From contig NZ_CP051130.1 of NCBI RefSeq assembly GCF_013378055.1, positions 930,001 to 994,000 on the forward strand: a stretch of 64,000 nt of DNA, written 5' to 3'. This DNA comes from Parasphingopyxis sp. CP4. GTDB lineage: Bacteria > Pseudomonadota > Alphaproteobacteria > Sphingomonadales > Sphingomonadaceae. The notes beneath the pieces are model-generated. The model ran no database searches and was not told the DNA's origin. It was given only the letters and a program-made list of their open reading frames with translations. Positions 1-8,274 of the stretch are shown in pieces. Position 1 is the first letter of the stretch. The number at the start of each line of letters is the position of its first letter. A program made the position numbers and the translations under genes.

Positions 1-665
1 CGATTCAATCGCTATTTGCGACAACGCCATCCATGTCCGACTGGCGAGCCGTGGTGATAGACGCAATTGACGATCTTGAACGTTCTGCGGCGAATGCATT
101 GCTTAAAAATCTAGAAGAACCGCCGGCAAAATGCGTGTTTCTGTTGGTGTGCCATAGCCCGGGTCGGATCCTGCCCACGATCAGATCCCGCTGCAGAATG
201 CTAAAGTTTTCAAGACTTTCAGATGACGCCATGACATCAGCCATTGCCCAAGCGGAACCCGAGCTCGATGAAGCGGAGCGTGCGGCGCTCGTGCAGATTG
301 GCAATGGCGCCCCTGGCCAGGCACTCCAATATGCCGGCCTTGATATTGCCGGCCTGGATGCGGCGATCCGTTCACTGATCGCCAAGGGCGATGCGGGAAA
401 TGACGCTCGTGCTGCCCTTGCCCAGTCTTTGGCCCTCAAAAAGGCGCAACCGCGCTATGAGGCGTTTCTCGAGCGCGCTCCGGCCGCAATCGCATCCTAT
501 GCGCGTCAGCAGGAGGGAAGGGCACTGGAACAAGCGGTTTCAGCGTGGGAAGAAGCCCGTTCGCTGGCGGGTGGAGCGCAAAGATTGTCACTCGATCCGC
601 AAACCACCGTTTTCACGCTTGCCGGACTGCTCGCTTCGCTGCATGAACCCCGGCATGACGCCTGA
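1..665 (+). CDS. holB: DNA polymerase III delta' subunit, 3' part (5' end outside window)
   Basis: Clamp-loader delta' subunit, which with gamma/tau and delta loads the beta sliding clamp onto DNA. The reading frame is open from base 3, so the N-terminus including the P-loop region lies outside the window. The visible part starts in the AAA+ core, with the typical segment NALLKNLEEPP and the SRC-type motif TIRSRC, and then runs into the helical C-terminal collar domain, which is weakly conserved. The stop overlaps the metG start by 11 bases, so the two genes are probably co-transcribed; holB next to metG and tatD is common in alphaproteobacteria. The family assignment is firm because of the LLKxLEEPP motif and the context. 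Confidence 0.9.
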   Translation, partial: IQSLFATTPSMSDWRAVVIDAIDDLERSAANALLKNLEEPPAKCVFLLVCHSPGRILPTIRSRCRMLKFSRLSDDAMTSAIAQAEPELDEAERAALVQIGNGAPGQALQYAGLDIAGLDAAIRSLIAKGDAGNDARAALAQSLALKKAQPRYEAFLERAPAAIASYARQQEGRALEQAVSAWEEARSLAGGAQRLSLDPQTTVFTLAGLLASLHEPRHDA

Positions 666-2220
666 TTCCAAGCCATTCTACATTACCACGGCCATCAGCT
701 ACCCAAATGGGCGGCCACATATCGGTCATGCCTATGAGGCTATCACAACCGACGCAATTGCGCGGTTTTATCGACTTATGGGCCGCGATGTACGGTTTCA
801 GACCGGAGTCGACGAACATGGCTTGAAGATGGTCAAAACAGCACGCGAGCGCGGTGTCGAAATCCGTGATTTTGCTGATGAAATGACCAGCTATTTCATT
901 GATATGTGTGATGTTTTTAATATCAAATATGAGCGCTTCATTCGAACGACTGAAGAGGCCAATCATCGCGCGGCCCAGGCTATCTGGAAAAGAATGGAAG
1001 AAAAGGGCGATCTTTACCTCGATCGCTATGAGGGTTGGTATTCGGTTCGCGACGAAGCCTATTATGATGAAAAAGAGCTAATCGACGGGGAAGGGGACGA
1101 AAAACTGTCTCCCCAGAGCACACCGGTTGAGTGGACCGTCGAAGAAAGCTGGTTCTTCAAGCTGTCCAACTATCAGGATAAGCTTCTCGAATTATACAAA
1201 AATCACCCAGAATTCCTGAAACCCGATAGTCGTCGCAACGAGATTGCAAACTTCGTCAGCGGCGGGCTGCGCGACCTCAGCATTTCGCGCACCAGCTTTG
1301 ACTGGGGCGTGAAGGTACCGGGTGACGATACACACGTCATGTATGTTTGGCTCGATGCACTCACCAACTATCTGACGGGTCTTGATTTTCCTGACGAAGA
1401 GGGGCTCTACGCGCACTATTGGGGGGAGGGCGCGGAAAGCGTCCATATCATCGGCAAGGATATTGTCCGTTTCCATACGGTCTATTGGCCGGCATTCTTG
1501 ATGAGTGCTGACCTGGCGTTGCCGGATCGCGTATTCGGCCATGGATTCCTGCTCAATCGCGGGCAGAAAGAGTCTAAATCGCTCGGCAATGTCACCGATC
1601 CAATGGCCCTGGCTGAGACATTCGGCGTTGATTCCGTTCGTTATTTCCTGCTGCGGGAAGTGAGTTTTGGCAATGATGGCAGCTATTCAGCCGAAGCGAT
1701 CGTCAATCGATGCAATGCGGACCTAGCAAATGACCTCGGCAACCTTGCACAACGCACGCTGTCGATGATCGCCAAGAATTTTGATGGAACAGTGCCGGAT
1801 CCGGGTGACCCCACCGACGATGATGCCGCACTGATGGCCCTTTTCGATGCAATTCCAGGAAAAGCAGAGGCGGCGATGGATGAATTTGCCATCCATCAGG
1901 CGCTCGAGGCAATCTGGAAGGGTGCCGGGGAAGCCAATCTCTATATATCCGAGCAACAGCCATGGTCGGTGCGCAAAACCGATCCGGAACGCGCCGGGGC
2001 AATCCTGTATCGCTGCGCTGAAGCTGTGCGCCAACTCGCGATCCTCGCACGCTGGGCGATTCCGGCATCTGCGGACGCCTTGCTCGATCAGTTGGGGCAA
2101 GCCGCCGACGCACGCGATTTCGCCGCACTCGGTACGCCTCTGGAAGTCGGGCTGGAGCTACCCGCACCGCAGGGCGTATTCCCGCGGCTCGAAATCCCGG
2201 AGGAGCAGGGTGACAGCTAG
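655..2220 (+). CDS. metG: methionyl-tRNA synthetase
   Basis: Class I aminoacyl-tRNA synthetase that charges tRNA-Met in the cytoplasm. The HIGH motif is perfect at residues 22-25 (PNGRPHIGH). The second signature, normally KMSKS, reads KESKS at residues 305-309, followed by LGNVTDP. At about 521 residues it is the short form without a C-terminal tRNA-binding domain. I start at the ATG at 655, just before the conserved FYITTAISYPNG; an in-frame ATG at 643 is also possible, and longer frames upstream run through holB. The gene sits between holB and tatD in a likely operon. Confidence 0.95.
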   Translation: MTPDSKPFYITTAISYPNGRPHIGHAYEAITTDAIARFYRLMGRDVRFQTGVDEHGLKMVKTARERGVEIRDFADEMTSYFIDMCDVFNIKYERFIRTTEEANHRAAQAIWKRMEEKGDLYLDRYEGWYSVRDEAYYDEKELIDGEGDEKLSPQSTPVEWTVEESWFFKLSNYQDKLLELYKNHPEFLKPDSRRNEIANFVSGGLRDLSISRTSFDWGVKVPGDDTHVMYVWLDALTNYLTGLDFPDEEGLYAHYWGEGAESVHIIGKDIVRFHTVYWPAFLMSADLALPDRVFGHGFLLNRGQKESKSLGNVTDPMALAETFGVDSVRYFLLREVSFGNDGSYSAEAIVNRCNADLANDLGNLAQRTLSMIAKNFDGTVPDPGDPTDDDAALMALFDAIPGKAEAAMDEFAIHQALEAIWKGAGEANLYISEQQPWSVRKTDPERAGAILYRCAEAVRQLAILARWAIPASADALLDQLGQAADARDFAALGTPLEVGLELPAPQGVFPRLEIPEEQGDS

Positions 2221-2244
2221 GGTTTGAGCCCTTATCTCGGCGAT

Positions 2245-3021
2245 ATGTTCGTCGATAGTCATTGCCATCTCAATTATGAAGGCTTGGTCGAGCGTCAGGA
2301 TGACGTGATCGCCGCTGCACAGGCGCGCGGTGTCTCAACGATGCTCAACATCTCCACGCGCGAACGCGAATGGGATGCGATCATCGCGACTGCCGGTAAG
2401 AGTGAGAATATCTGGGCCTCTATCGGCATCCATCCGCACGAAGCTGATGGGCATCCGGATATCGATACCGCCAAACTGGTCGCCAAATCTGATCATCCAC
2501 GTGTGGTGGCAATCGGCGAAACCGGACTGGACTATTATTATGAGCATTCCGATCGCGAGCAGCAGAAACGCAGCTTCCGTGCGCATATTGCAGCGTCCCG
2601 CGACACGGACCTGCCACTAATCGTCCATACGCGCGATGCTGAAGAGGATACGGCGGAAATTCTGGCGGACGAGATGGGGAAGGGGCCGTATCGCGGCGTC
2701 ATCCACTGTTTCACCGCAAGCCAGGACTTTGCCGATATCGCGCTCGACCTTGGTTTCTATATCTCGATTTCGGGTATCGTAACGTTCAAGAACGCCAAGG
2801 ATCTTCAAGCCACGGCAGCCAAGCTCCCACGGGATCGATTGCTGATCGAGACAGATTCTCCGTTTCTCGCCCCGGTTCCCAACCGTGGCAAGACGTGTGA
2901 ACCTGCATTTGTCGCTGATACCGCCAATTTCCTTGCTGAGCTGCGCGGTGAGCCGGTTGAAGAGCTGGCCTCCTTTACGACCAGCAATTTTCATTCGCTG
3001 TTCGACAAGACGGTCGCGTGA
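2245..3021 (+). CDS. tatD: TatD family metal-dependent hydrolase (DNase)
   Basis: Amidohydrolase-like TIM-barrel enzyme; family members are Mg-dependent 3'-5' exonucleases acting on DNA or RNA. Visible metal ligands are the HxH pair in DSHCHL at residues 6-8, Glu in GETGLDYY, His in IVHTRDA, His in GVIHCFT and Asp in the terminal ETDSPF motif. The length (258 residues) is normal. I chose the ATG at 2245 because MFVDSHCHL is the standard family N-terminus; a TTG seven codons upstream is less likely. The stop overlaps the next gene by four bases (GTGA), indicating translational coupling. Confidence 0.93.
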   Translation: MFVDSHCHLNYEGLVERQDDVIAAAQARGVSTMLNISTREREWDAIIATAGKSENIWASIGIHPHEADGHPDIDTAKLVAKSDHPRVVAIGETGLDYYYEHSDREQQKRSFRAHIAASRDTDLPLIVHTRDAEEDTAEILADEMGKGPYRGVIHCFTASQDFADIALDLGFYISISGIVTFKNAKDLQATAAKLPRDRLLIETDSPFLAPVPNRGKTCEPAFVADTANFLAELRGEPVEELASFTTSNFHSLFDKTVA

Positions 3022-3782
3022 AGCTGCGCATTCTCGGTTGCGGCACATCGGCCGGGGTTCCGAGGATCGGCGATGATTGGGGCGCATGCGATCCCGAAGA
3101 GCCGCGCAATCGGCGCATGCGCTCTTCAATCATGGTGTCTGCCGACAATCACACCATCCTTGTGGATACCGGGCCTGACCTGAGGCAGCAGCTGCTGGAC
3201 GCGGGCACCAAGCGCATCGATCATGTGGTCTGGACCCACGAACATGCCGATCACTGCCATGGCATTGATGAGTTGCGGCAGCTTTATTTTGCCCTGGGCG
3301 GACCCATTCCGTGCCTGGCGCGACCCAGGACGCTGCGCGAGCTGCAACAACGGTTCGACTTCGCCTTTCGCGGCAACGGTCCCTATCCATCCTATGCGCA
3401 AGGCATGGCGCTTACGGATCGTGTAATGCTCGGAAGCATGACTGTAAGTGCGGCGGACATGCCGCATGGAACAATTACATCGGCCGCATTGCGGTTCGAG
3501 CATGGCGGCAAGAGCATTGCCTATACGACCGATTTCACCGGCCTGCCGGCCAAGGCTTTCGAATGTGTCGAGGGTGTGGACGTCTGGGTCGTGGATGCGT
3601 TGCGGCGCCGAGAGCATCCGACACACCCACATCTCGCCCAAACGCTCGCATGGATCGAAAAAGCCAAGCCTGGTCGCGCTATCTTGACGCATATGGATCA
3701 CAGCATGGATTATCGCACTCTGTGTGAGGAGCTGCCGTCGGGTGTCGAACCTGGCTATGATGGATTGGAGGTCGAGCTGTAA
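3018..3782 (+). CDS. MBL-fold metallohydrolase (PhnP-like)
   Basis: Metallo-beta-lactamase fold hydrolase of the group that includes PhnP phosphodiesterases and RNase Z-like enzymes. The dinuclear metal motif HxHxDH is intact as HEHADH at residues 74-79, and further ligands are visible in the Asp of YTTDFTG and in THMDHSMD near the C-terminus. The N-terminal LGCGTSAGVPRIG is characteristic of this subgroup, which often follows tatD in alphaproteobacteria. It starts with GTG inside the tatD stop. The true substrate is unknown; a role in cyclic phosphate or nucleotide hydrolysis is inference from PhnP. Confidence 0.88.
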   Translation: MKLRILGCGTSAGVPRIGDDWGACDPEEPRNRRMRSSIMVSADNHTILVDTGPDLRQQLLDAGTKRIDHVVWTHEHADHCHGIDELRQLYFALGGPIPCLARPRTLRELQQRFDFAFRGNGPYPSYAQGMALTDRVMLGSMTVSAADMPHGTITSAALRFEHGGKSIAYTTDFTGLPAKAFECVEGVDVWVVDALRRREHPTHPHLAQTLAWIEKAKPGRAILTHMDHSMDYRTLCEELPSGVEPGYDGLEVEL

Positions 3783-4375
3783 TGACAGACGGGCAGGGCC
3801 AAAGCCTAATATGGGCGATCGTAATGCTGGTGATCGTCGGCAGCGCGCTGATCAGCCGCAGAATTCCCATTGGCCAGGCGGCCAAGATGGCACTGGCCTG
3901 GATCGCCATATTTGCCGTCGGGCTGACAATCTATGCGTTTCGCAATGATATCGCATCGGTGGCGCAACGTGTCTGGTATGAAATCAGTCCGCCGGAAACC
4001 GTTGCCCAAGGAGACGCGCTCCAAATTCGGAAATCGCCGGACGGCCATTTCTGGGTGGATGTGCAGCTTAATGGGAATGTTGAGCGGTTCCTTGTCGATA
4101 GTGGCGCAACCGTGACCGCACTCTCAGTCGGCGCTGCGCAGCGCTCGGGTATCCAACCGAGCGGCGGCTATCCGATGATTCTCAATACAGCCAATGGCGC
4201 CATCGCCGCAGATCGCGCTGAGGCCGCGACGCTTATCGTTGGTACGATCCGGCGTGAAAACATGCCGGTAGTCATCGCCGAGGAATTTGGCGGTACTAAT
4301 GTGCTCGGCATGAATTTCCTTTCATCGCTGTCGAGCTGGAGCGTTGAAGGGGAGTGGCTACTGCTCGAGCCGTAA
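3782..4375 (+). CDS. membrane-anchored retropepsin-like aspartic protease (TIGR02281 type)
   Basis: Single-chain retroviral-type aspartic protease domain behind two N-terminal membrane segments (about residues 8-24 and 34-52). The catalytic motif is VDSGAT at residues 105-110, and the hydrophobic-Gly element GMNFLSSL near the C-terminus matches the second conserved part of the clan AA fold. With 197 residues it fits the alphaproteobacterial TIGR02281 family of probable periplasmic proteases, whose substrates are unknown. Its ATG overlaps the preceding stop codon by one base (TAATG), so it is probably the last gene of the holB-metG-tatD operon. Confidence 0.82.
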   Translation: MTDGQGQSLIWAIVMLVIVGSALISRRIPIGQAAKMALAWIAIFAVGLTIYAFRNDIASVAQRVWYEISPPETVAQGDALQIRKSPDGHFWVDVQLNGNVERFLVDSGATVTALSVGAAQRSGIQPSGGYPMILNTANGAIAADRAEAATLIVGTIRRENMPVVIAEEFGGTNVLGMNFLSSLSSWSVEGEWLLLEP

Positions 4376-4458
4376 AAAGCGCCGGGCGGTGATGGCGATC
4401 ACATCAGCGTAGCGGAAATCTTGCGAAATAGCCTTCGTCACATTGAACGGAGGAAATC

Positions 4459-4911
4459 ATGAAAAACACTTTTGCAATACTCGCCCTTACCGCAGCGCTC
4501 GGTCTGTCCGCAACCGCAGCAACGGCTCGCGATTCCCATGCCCAATGGGTTGAAATACAATCAATTTCACAGCCGATCTACCAGCCCGGTGGAAGCGCTC
4601 ATGCGCCGCGAAATCCCGGGAATTTTACCGGCCCAGGACAAACCAGCCAAGTCGGACTGTTACTGCCGGCTGTCCAGTCTGCGCGAGAAGCTGCACGCCG
4701 CAATTCGCAGCGGGCCGCACCAGGCGGACTTCCGCGCGGCTATACGCGTCAACCCAGCAATCGCTCGCCACGACTGGGCCAGGACGGCAACGATCTGCTG
4801 ATCGTGAATAATGGCGATGGCAGCGACTTTAACACACAGCCGCCATCATCGTCCTTCCGTGGCGGTGTCCGGGTCGCGACTGGCGATGTGAACGGCGACG
4901 GCCAAGACTAA
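4459..4911 (+). CDS. small secreted protein with LLLPAVQSAREAARR motif
   Basis: I do not recognise this gene as a named family. It has a clear signal peptide (residues 1-23, ending TAATA), a Gly/Pro/Asn-rich mature part of low complexity, the segment LLLPAVQSAREAARR at residues 67-81, and a C-terminus GDVNGDGQD that resembles the start of an FG-GAP/VCBS calcium-binding repeat. The LLLPAVQxAREAARR string is the hallmark of the planctomycete DUF1559 proteins, but here it is not next to a pilin-like leader. A good ribosome-binding site (GGAGG) precedes the ATG and a strong terminator follows, so it is probably a real single-gene unit. Function unknown. Confidence 0.6.
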   Translation: MKNTFAILALTAALGLSATAATARDSHAQWVEIQSISQPIYQPGGSAHAPRNPGNFTGPGQTSQVGLLLPAVQSAREAARRNSQRAAPGGLPRGYTRQPSNRSPRLGQDGNDLLIVNNGDGSDFNTQPPSSSFRGGVRVATGDVNGDGQD

Positions 4912-4931
4912 ACCGGCAAACTACTGAAAAG

Positions 4932-4966
4932 AAACGGCTCGGTCATCACGACCGGGCCGTTTTCAT
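4932..4966 (+). terminator. rho-independent terminator after the 4459 gene
   Basis: A 13-bp stem (AAACGGCTCGGTC against GACCGGGCCGTTT, one G-U pair) encloses the loop ATCAC and is followed by TTTCATTT. It lies 20 bases after the stop of the secreted protein gene and insulates it from the next small secreted protein. Confidence 0.85.
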
Positions 4967-5042
4967 TTCCAGTGATCGCCATCACGGACCGTCCGACGTT
5001 GATACCCCATAGTGCTTTTGTCGCGTTTGAAGGAGTAAGATC

Positions 5043-5387
5043 ATGAAGAAGATGATTGCAACATTAGCCCTTGTCGCGGCGGCCGGCCTTGTCGGTAGCG
5101 CTGCGTCAGCCCAGGTAGGGATCTATCCAGGCGGACTTCCGGGTGACCATATCAGCCATGGCGGGCCAGACGGCTATACCGGCCATTGGTCCTATGGCGG
5201 ACCGAACGCCGGGCCAACCAATCTTCCGGCAGCGGTATCGGATGCACAACGTGCCGCCATCTGGGGCGCGTTTGGCACCAGATTCTACGGAACACGCGGA
5301 TTTGGCCGCGATAGTGGGCTTCGCGATGAAGTCATCCGACTGGAGGATTCACGCGATGGCGATGCCATATTGCGGCGCGTCGAATAG
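5043..5387 (+). CDS. small secreted Gly-rich protein, unknown function
   Basis: Not recognised. The 114-residue product has a signal peptide (MKKMIATLALVAAAGLVGSA, predicted cleavage near ASA-Q at residue 23) and a mature region rich in Gly, His, Tyr and Pro up to about residue 60 (PGGLPGDHISHGGPDGYTG). A more ordinary, charged C-terminal half ends in ILRRVE. There is a good ribosome-binding site (AAGGAG) before the ATG. The gene stands alone between two terminators, so it is probably its own transcription unit. It does not share obvious sequence with the preceding secreted protein beyond composition. Probably periplasmic or extracellular. Confidence 0.6.
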   Translation: MKKMIATLALVAAAGLVGSAASAQVGIYPGGLPGDHISHGGPDGYTGHWSYGGPNAGPTNLPAAVSDAQRAAIWGAFGTRFYGTRGFGRDSGLRDEVIRLEDSRDGDAILRRVE

Positions 5388-5412
5388 CAATCGCAGAGTT
5401 ATTGGCTCTGAT

Positions 5413-5450
5413 AAGCGCTCCGGCGCTTGGCCGGGGCGCTTTTTGCTTTT
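5413..5450 (+). terminator. rho-independent terminator after the 5043 gene
   Basis: Stem AAGCGCTCCGGC / GCCGGGGCGCTT (12 bp with one G-U pair), loop GCTTG, followed by TTTTGCTTTT. It ends the transcript of the small secreted protein. Confidence 0.85.
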
Positions 5451-5526
5451 AGAACCGGTGAGAAGGGCTATTTCCCTGGATCCATGAATAATTTAACATA
5501 ATGTATATTATCGGGATATAAGATCG

Positions 5527-6375
5527 ATGGACGTGACGCGCCCCTCTCAGCCAAATGACAGTCTCGGCGATCGCATTTCACGCCTCGCCACGATCATGGA
5601 GCGCCTCCGAAATCCCGACACCGGCTGTCCATGGGATGTCGACCAGGATTTCGCTTCAATAGCACCATATACCATCGAGGAAGCCTATGAGGTCGCTGAC
5701 GCGATCGAGCATGGCGATATGGCGGCGCTGAAAGACGAGCTCGGCGATCTCCAGCTCCAGGTCGTCTTTCACGCCCGCATGGCCGAGGAAAATGGCGATT
5801 TCGACTTGTCAGCCGTAATCGATGGAATCTCGGATAAAATGGTCCGCCGGCATCCGCATGTCTTTGGCACAGAAGCAGAAAATGGTGAATCAGGACCAGG
5901 CTGGGAAGCGATCAAGGAGGCGGAAAGGGCGGAGAAGGGCCGGGAGAGCGCCCTGGACGGAGTGGCGACCGCCCTCCCCGCATTGCTACGCGCTGAAAAA
6001 CTGCAAAAACGCGCGGCCCGCACGGGCTTTGATTGGCCTGATGAAAGTGGCCCGCGCGGCAAGATTGATGAGGAAATCCGCGAAGTTGAGACGGCCGAGA
6101 CCGATGCGCAACGCGCCGAAGAAATTGGAGACTTGCTCTTTGCTGTGGTCAATTGGGCCAGGTTTCACAAAATCGATCCCGAAGCCGCCCTCCGCCATGC
6201 AAATTCCAAATTTGAACGGCGTTTTCGATCTATGGAAACACAAGCTGGAGATGGTTTCACCAAGCTAAGCCTCGAGAAAATGGAAGAATTATGGGTGATT
6301 GCCAAATCTGAAAAGGCTTCACCCGAGGATCAAGACCGCCTCTGGAATTCTACCAAATCGCAGGAATCCTATTGA
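5527..6375 (+). CDS. mazG: nucleoside triphosphate pyrophosphohydrolase MazG
   Basis: Hydrolyses nucleoside triphosphates to monophosphates and pyrophosphate, cleaning the nucleotide pool and influencing (p)ppGpp-linked stress responses in E. coli. Two MazG domains are visible. The first carries the CPWD motif (GCPWDVDQDF), EEAYEVADAI and DELGDLQLQVVFHA, which supply the metal-binding Glu/Asp residues. The second carries EIGDLLFAVVNWAR. The 282-residue length is typical. The upstream region is AT-rich (ATAATGTATATTAT) and may hold its promoter. Its stop overlaps the convergent hflX stop by seven bases. Confidence 0.94.
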   Translation: MDVTRPSQPNDSLGDRISRLATIMERLRNPDTGCPWDVDQDFASIAPYTIEEAYEVADAIEHGDMAALKDELGDLQLQVVFHARMAEENGDFDLSAVIDGISDKMVRRHPHVFGTEAENGESGPGWEAIKEAERAEKGRESALDGVATALPALLRAEKLQKRAARTGFDWPDESGPRGKIDEEIREVETAETDAQRAEEIGDLLFAVVNWARFHKIDPEAALRHANSKFERRFRSMETQAGDGFTKLSLEKMEELWVIAKSEKASPEDQDRLWNSTKSQESY

Positions 6376-7676
6376 CTGGCCACCCGACCCTGGAATCGCG
6401 CCCAATCGATAGCGGAAAGACTTACCGATACTTCTAAAGTATCGCCTTCAACATCCTGTTTGATAACTTTTCCGTTACGATGGAGCCAGGCAAGATTCTC
6501 GCCGTCAGACACCGCCAGACTGACATCATGCACTGCACTGCCCCGGTCCAACTGCTCGACCATCAGGGAGCGAAGCGCCTCGACCCCCTCCCCGGTTAAT
6601 GCTGAAACCGCAACTACATCGTCTCGCCGGTCAGCGGCAGTGCATATCTGGTCATGCGTATCCTGCGGTAAAGCATCGATCTTGTTCCATGCCTCAATCA
6701 TGGGGACATCCCCTTCCCCGCCGGCGCCGATTTCCGCCAAAACCTGCTCAACGTCCAACCGCTGCGCATCGCTATCCGGGTGCGCGATATCGCGAACATG
6801 GACGATCAAATCAGCCGCATTCACCTCTTCAAGCGTTGCCCGGAACGCGGCAACCAGCTGGGTGGGCAAATCCGATACAAATCCAACGGTGTCTGACAGT
6901 ATAGCCTTATCGAGGCCTGGCAATGCGATCTCTCGCATCGTTGGATCAAGGGTGGCAAATAGCAGGTCTGCCGCCATGACGTCACCGCCGGTCATCTGAT
7001 TGAAAAGTGTAGATTTTCCGGCATTTGTATAGCCGACCAGTGCGATAACCGGCCAGGGTGCCTTTTGCCGTCGAGAGCGATGCAGCGTGCGGGTTCTGCG
7101 GACTTGCTCAAGCTCTTTGCGCAGCTTGGCCATGCGATCCCGGATCATCCGCCGATCGGCCTCGATCTGCGTTTCACCTGGGCCGCCGAGGAAGCCGAAA
7201 CCACCCCGCTGCCGTTCCAAGTGAGTCCAGCTCCGGACGAGCCGGCCGGCCTGATAATCAAGATGCGCGAGTTCGACCTGCAATCGACCTTCTGCGGTTG
7301 CTGCACGTTCCCCGAATATTTCAAGAATAAGGCCAGTTCGGTCGATGACCTTGACCTTTAGTTCATCTTCAAGGTTCTTTTGCTGAACGGGCGTCAAAGC
7401 GGCATCGACTATCGCGATACTGGCCTCCGCCAGACGGACATCAACCGCCAGTCGATCAACCTGCCCTTTGCCAAACAGCGTAGCGGGACGCATCTGGCGG
7501 AGCCGGAGCGCTTTTTTCTCTACTACATCGATGCCGATAGCTTCAGCCAGGCCTGCAGCCTCTTCAAGCCGCGCATCGCTGTCACGGCTCTCTTCCCGGC
7601 CGAAATCGGGGAAGATGACGAGCGCGCGATCGCCGCGCCTCAGTCCGTCCAATTCATCGCGATCAAAAACGCTCAA
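6369..7676 (-). CDS. hflX: ribosome-associated GTPase HflX
   Basis: GTPase that splits or rescues stalled and heat-damaged 70S ribosomes. The N-terminal HflX domain includes KEL-type [14 protein letters not shown] and [13 protein letters not shown], and is followed by the G domain with P-loop GYTNAGKST, the switch motif DTVGF and the specificity motif NKID. Length (435 residues) is normal. The start is a TTG overlapping the hfq stop by four bases (TTGA), so the gene is translationally coupled to hfq, the classic hfq-hflX pair. It converges with mazG. Confidence 0.94.
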   Translation of the reverse strand: MSVFDRDELDGLRRGDRALVIFPDFGREESRDSDARLEEAAGLAEAIGIDVVEKKALRLRQMRPATLFGKGQVDRLAVDVRLAEASIAIVDAALTPVQQKNLEDELKVKVIDRTGLILEIFGERAATAEGRLQVELAHLDYQAGRLVRSWTHLERQRGGFGFLGGPGETQIEADRRMIRDRMAKLRKELEQVRRTRTLHRSRRQKAPWPVIALVGYTNAGKSTLFNQMTGGDVMAADLLFATLDPTMREIALPGLDKAILSDTVGFVSDLPTQLVAAFRATLEEVNAADLIVHVRDIAHPDSDAQRLDVEQVLAEIGAGGEGDVPMIEAWNKIDALPQDTHDQICTAADRRDDVVAVSALTGEGVEALRSLMVEQLDRGSAVHDVSLAVSDGENLAWLHRNGKVIKQDVEGDTLEVSVSLSAIDWARFQGRVASQ

Positions 7677-8158
7677 GGCTGGTTATCGGGATCTGCGCTG
7701 CCAAGATCGACCGGATTGCTGGGCTGGACGGTCGAAATTGCGTGTTTGTATACGAGCTGAGATTGTCCATCCCGGTTCAAAAGCAGGCAGAACAGGTCGA
7801 AAGCCGCGACTTCACCCTGCAGCATCACGCCGTTCACAAGGAACATCGTCACTGGATCGCGATCGCGCTTCACAGCGTTGAGAAAGATTTCCTGCAGCAG
7901 CTTGCCGCGTTTTTCCTCTGCAAATGTCTCTTCGATCTCCGACAGATCAACCGGGCCACCCGGCATAATCGTTGAGATTGCATGCTTGTACACCAACTGC
8001 GACTGGCCATCACGGCGCAGCAGCACAGAGAAATTATCAAACCAGGTGATTACGCCCTGCAATTTCACGCCTTTTACGAGGAACATCGTAACTGGTGTTT
8101 TCGATTTGCGCAGCGTGTTGAGAAACAAATCCTGAAGTATGTTGACCTTTTCAGCCAT
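7673..8158 (-). CDS. hfq: tandem (two-domain) RNA chaperone Hfq
   Basis: Hfq binds small RNAs and mRNAs and promotes their pairing. Standard Hfq is 70-100 residues; this one has 161 and two complete Sm-like domains (about 6-72 and 86-152) joined by an acidic linker. Both keep the Sm2 motif YKHAIST (57-63 and 137-143) of the proximal, U-binding pore and the LQ-x-x-FLN helix. They differ elsewhere: the rim patch is RKSK (17-20) in domain 1 and KRDR (97-100) in domain 2, and the distal-face Lys of GVKLQG is Met in domain 2 (GVMLQG). Three chains could form a six-domain ring. Tandem Hfq is, as I recall, found in some sphingomonads. Followed by coupled hflX. Confidence 0.94.
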   Translation of the reverse strand: MAEKVNILQDLFLNTLRKSKTPVTMFLVKGVKLQGVITWFDNFSVLLRRDGQSQLVYKHAISTIMPGGPVDLSEIEETFAEEKRGKLLQEIFLNAVKRDRDPVTMFLVNGVMLQGEVAAFDLFCLLLNRDGQSQLVYKHAISTVQPSNPVDLGSADPDNQP

Positions 8159-8274
8159 TATGGCCTCCGGTTCTTGGCGGGTCGTAGCCCGCTGGGCATC
8201 GTTAATCGACGTCTCACGACGAGGCGGCGACCCGCCTCACCCTGAAATGTAGGTCTAACAGCGCCTGACTTCAA

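Noticed and set aside
391-654. Long upstream extension of metG (frame open from 391)
   Set aside because: It overlaps holB in another frame, and the family N-terminus begins at the ATG near 655.
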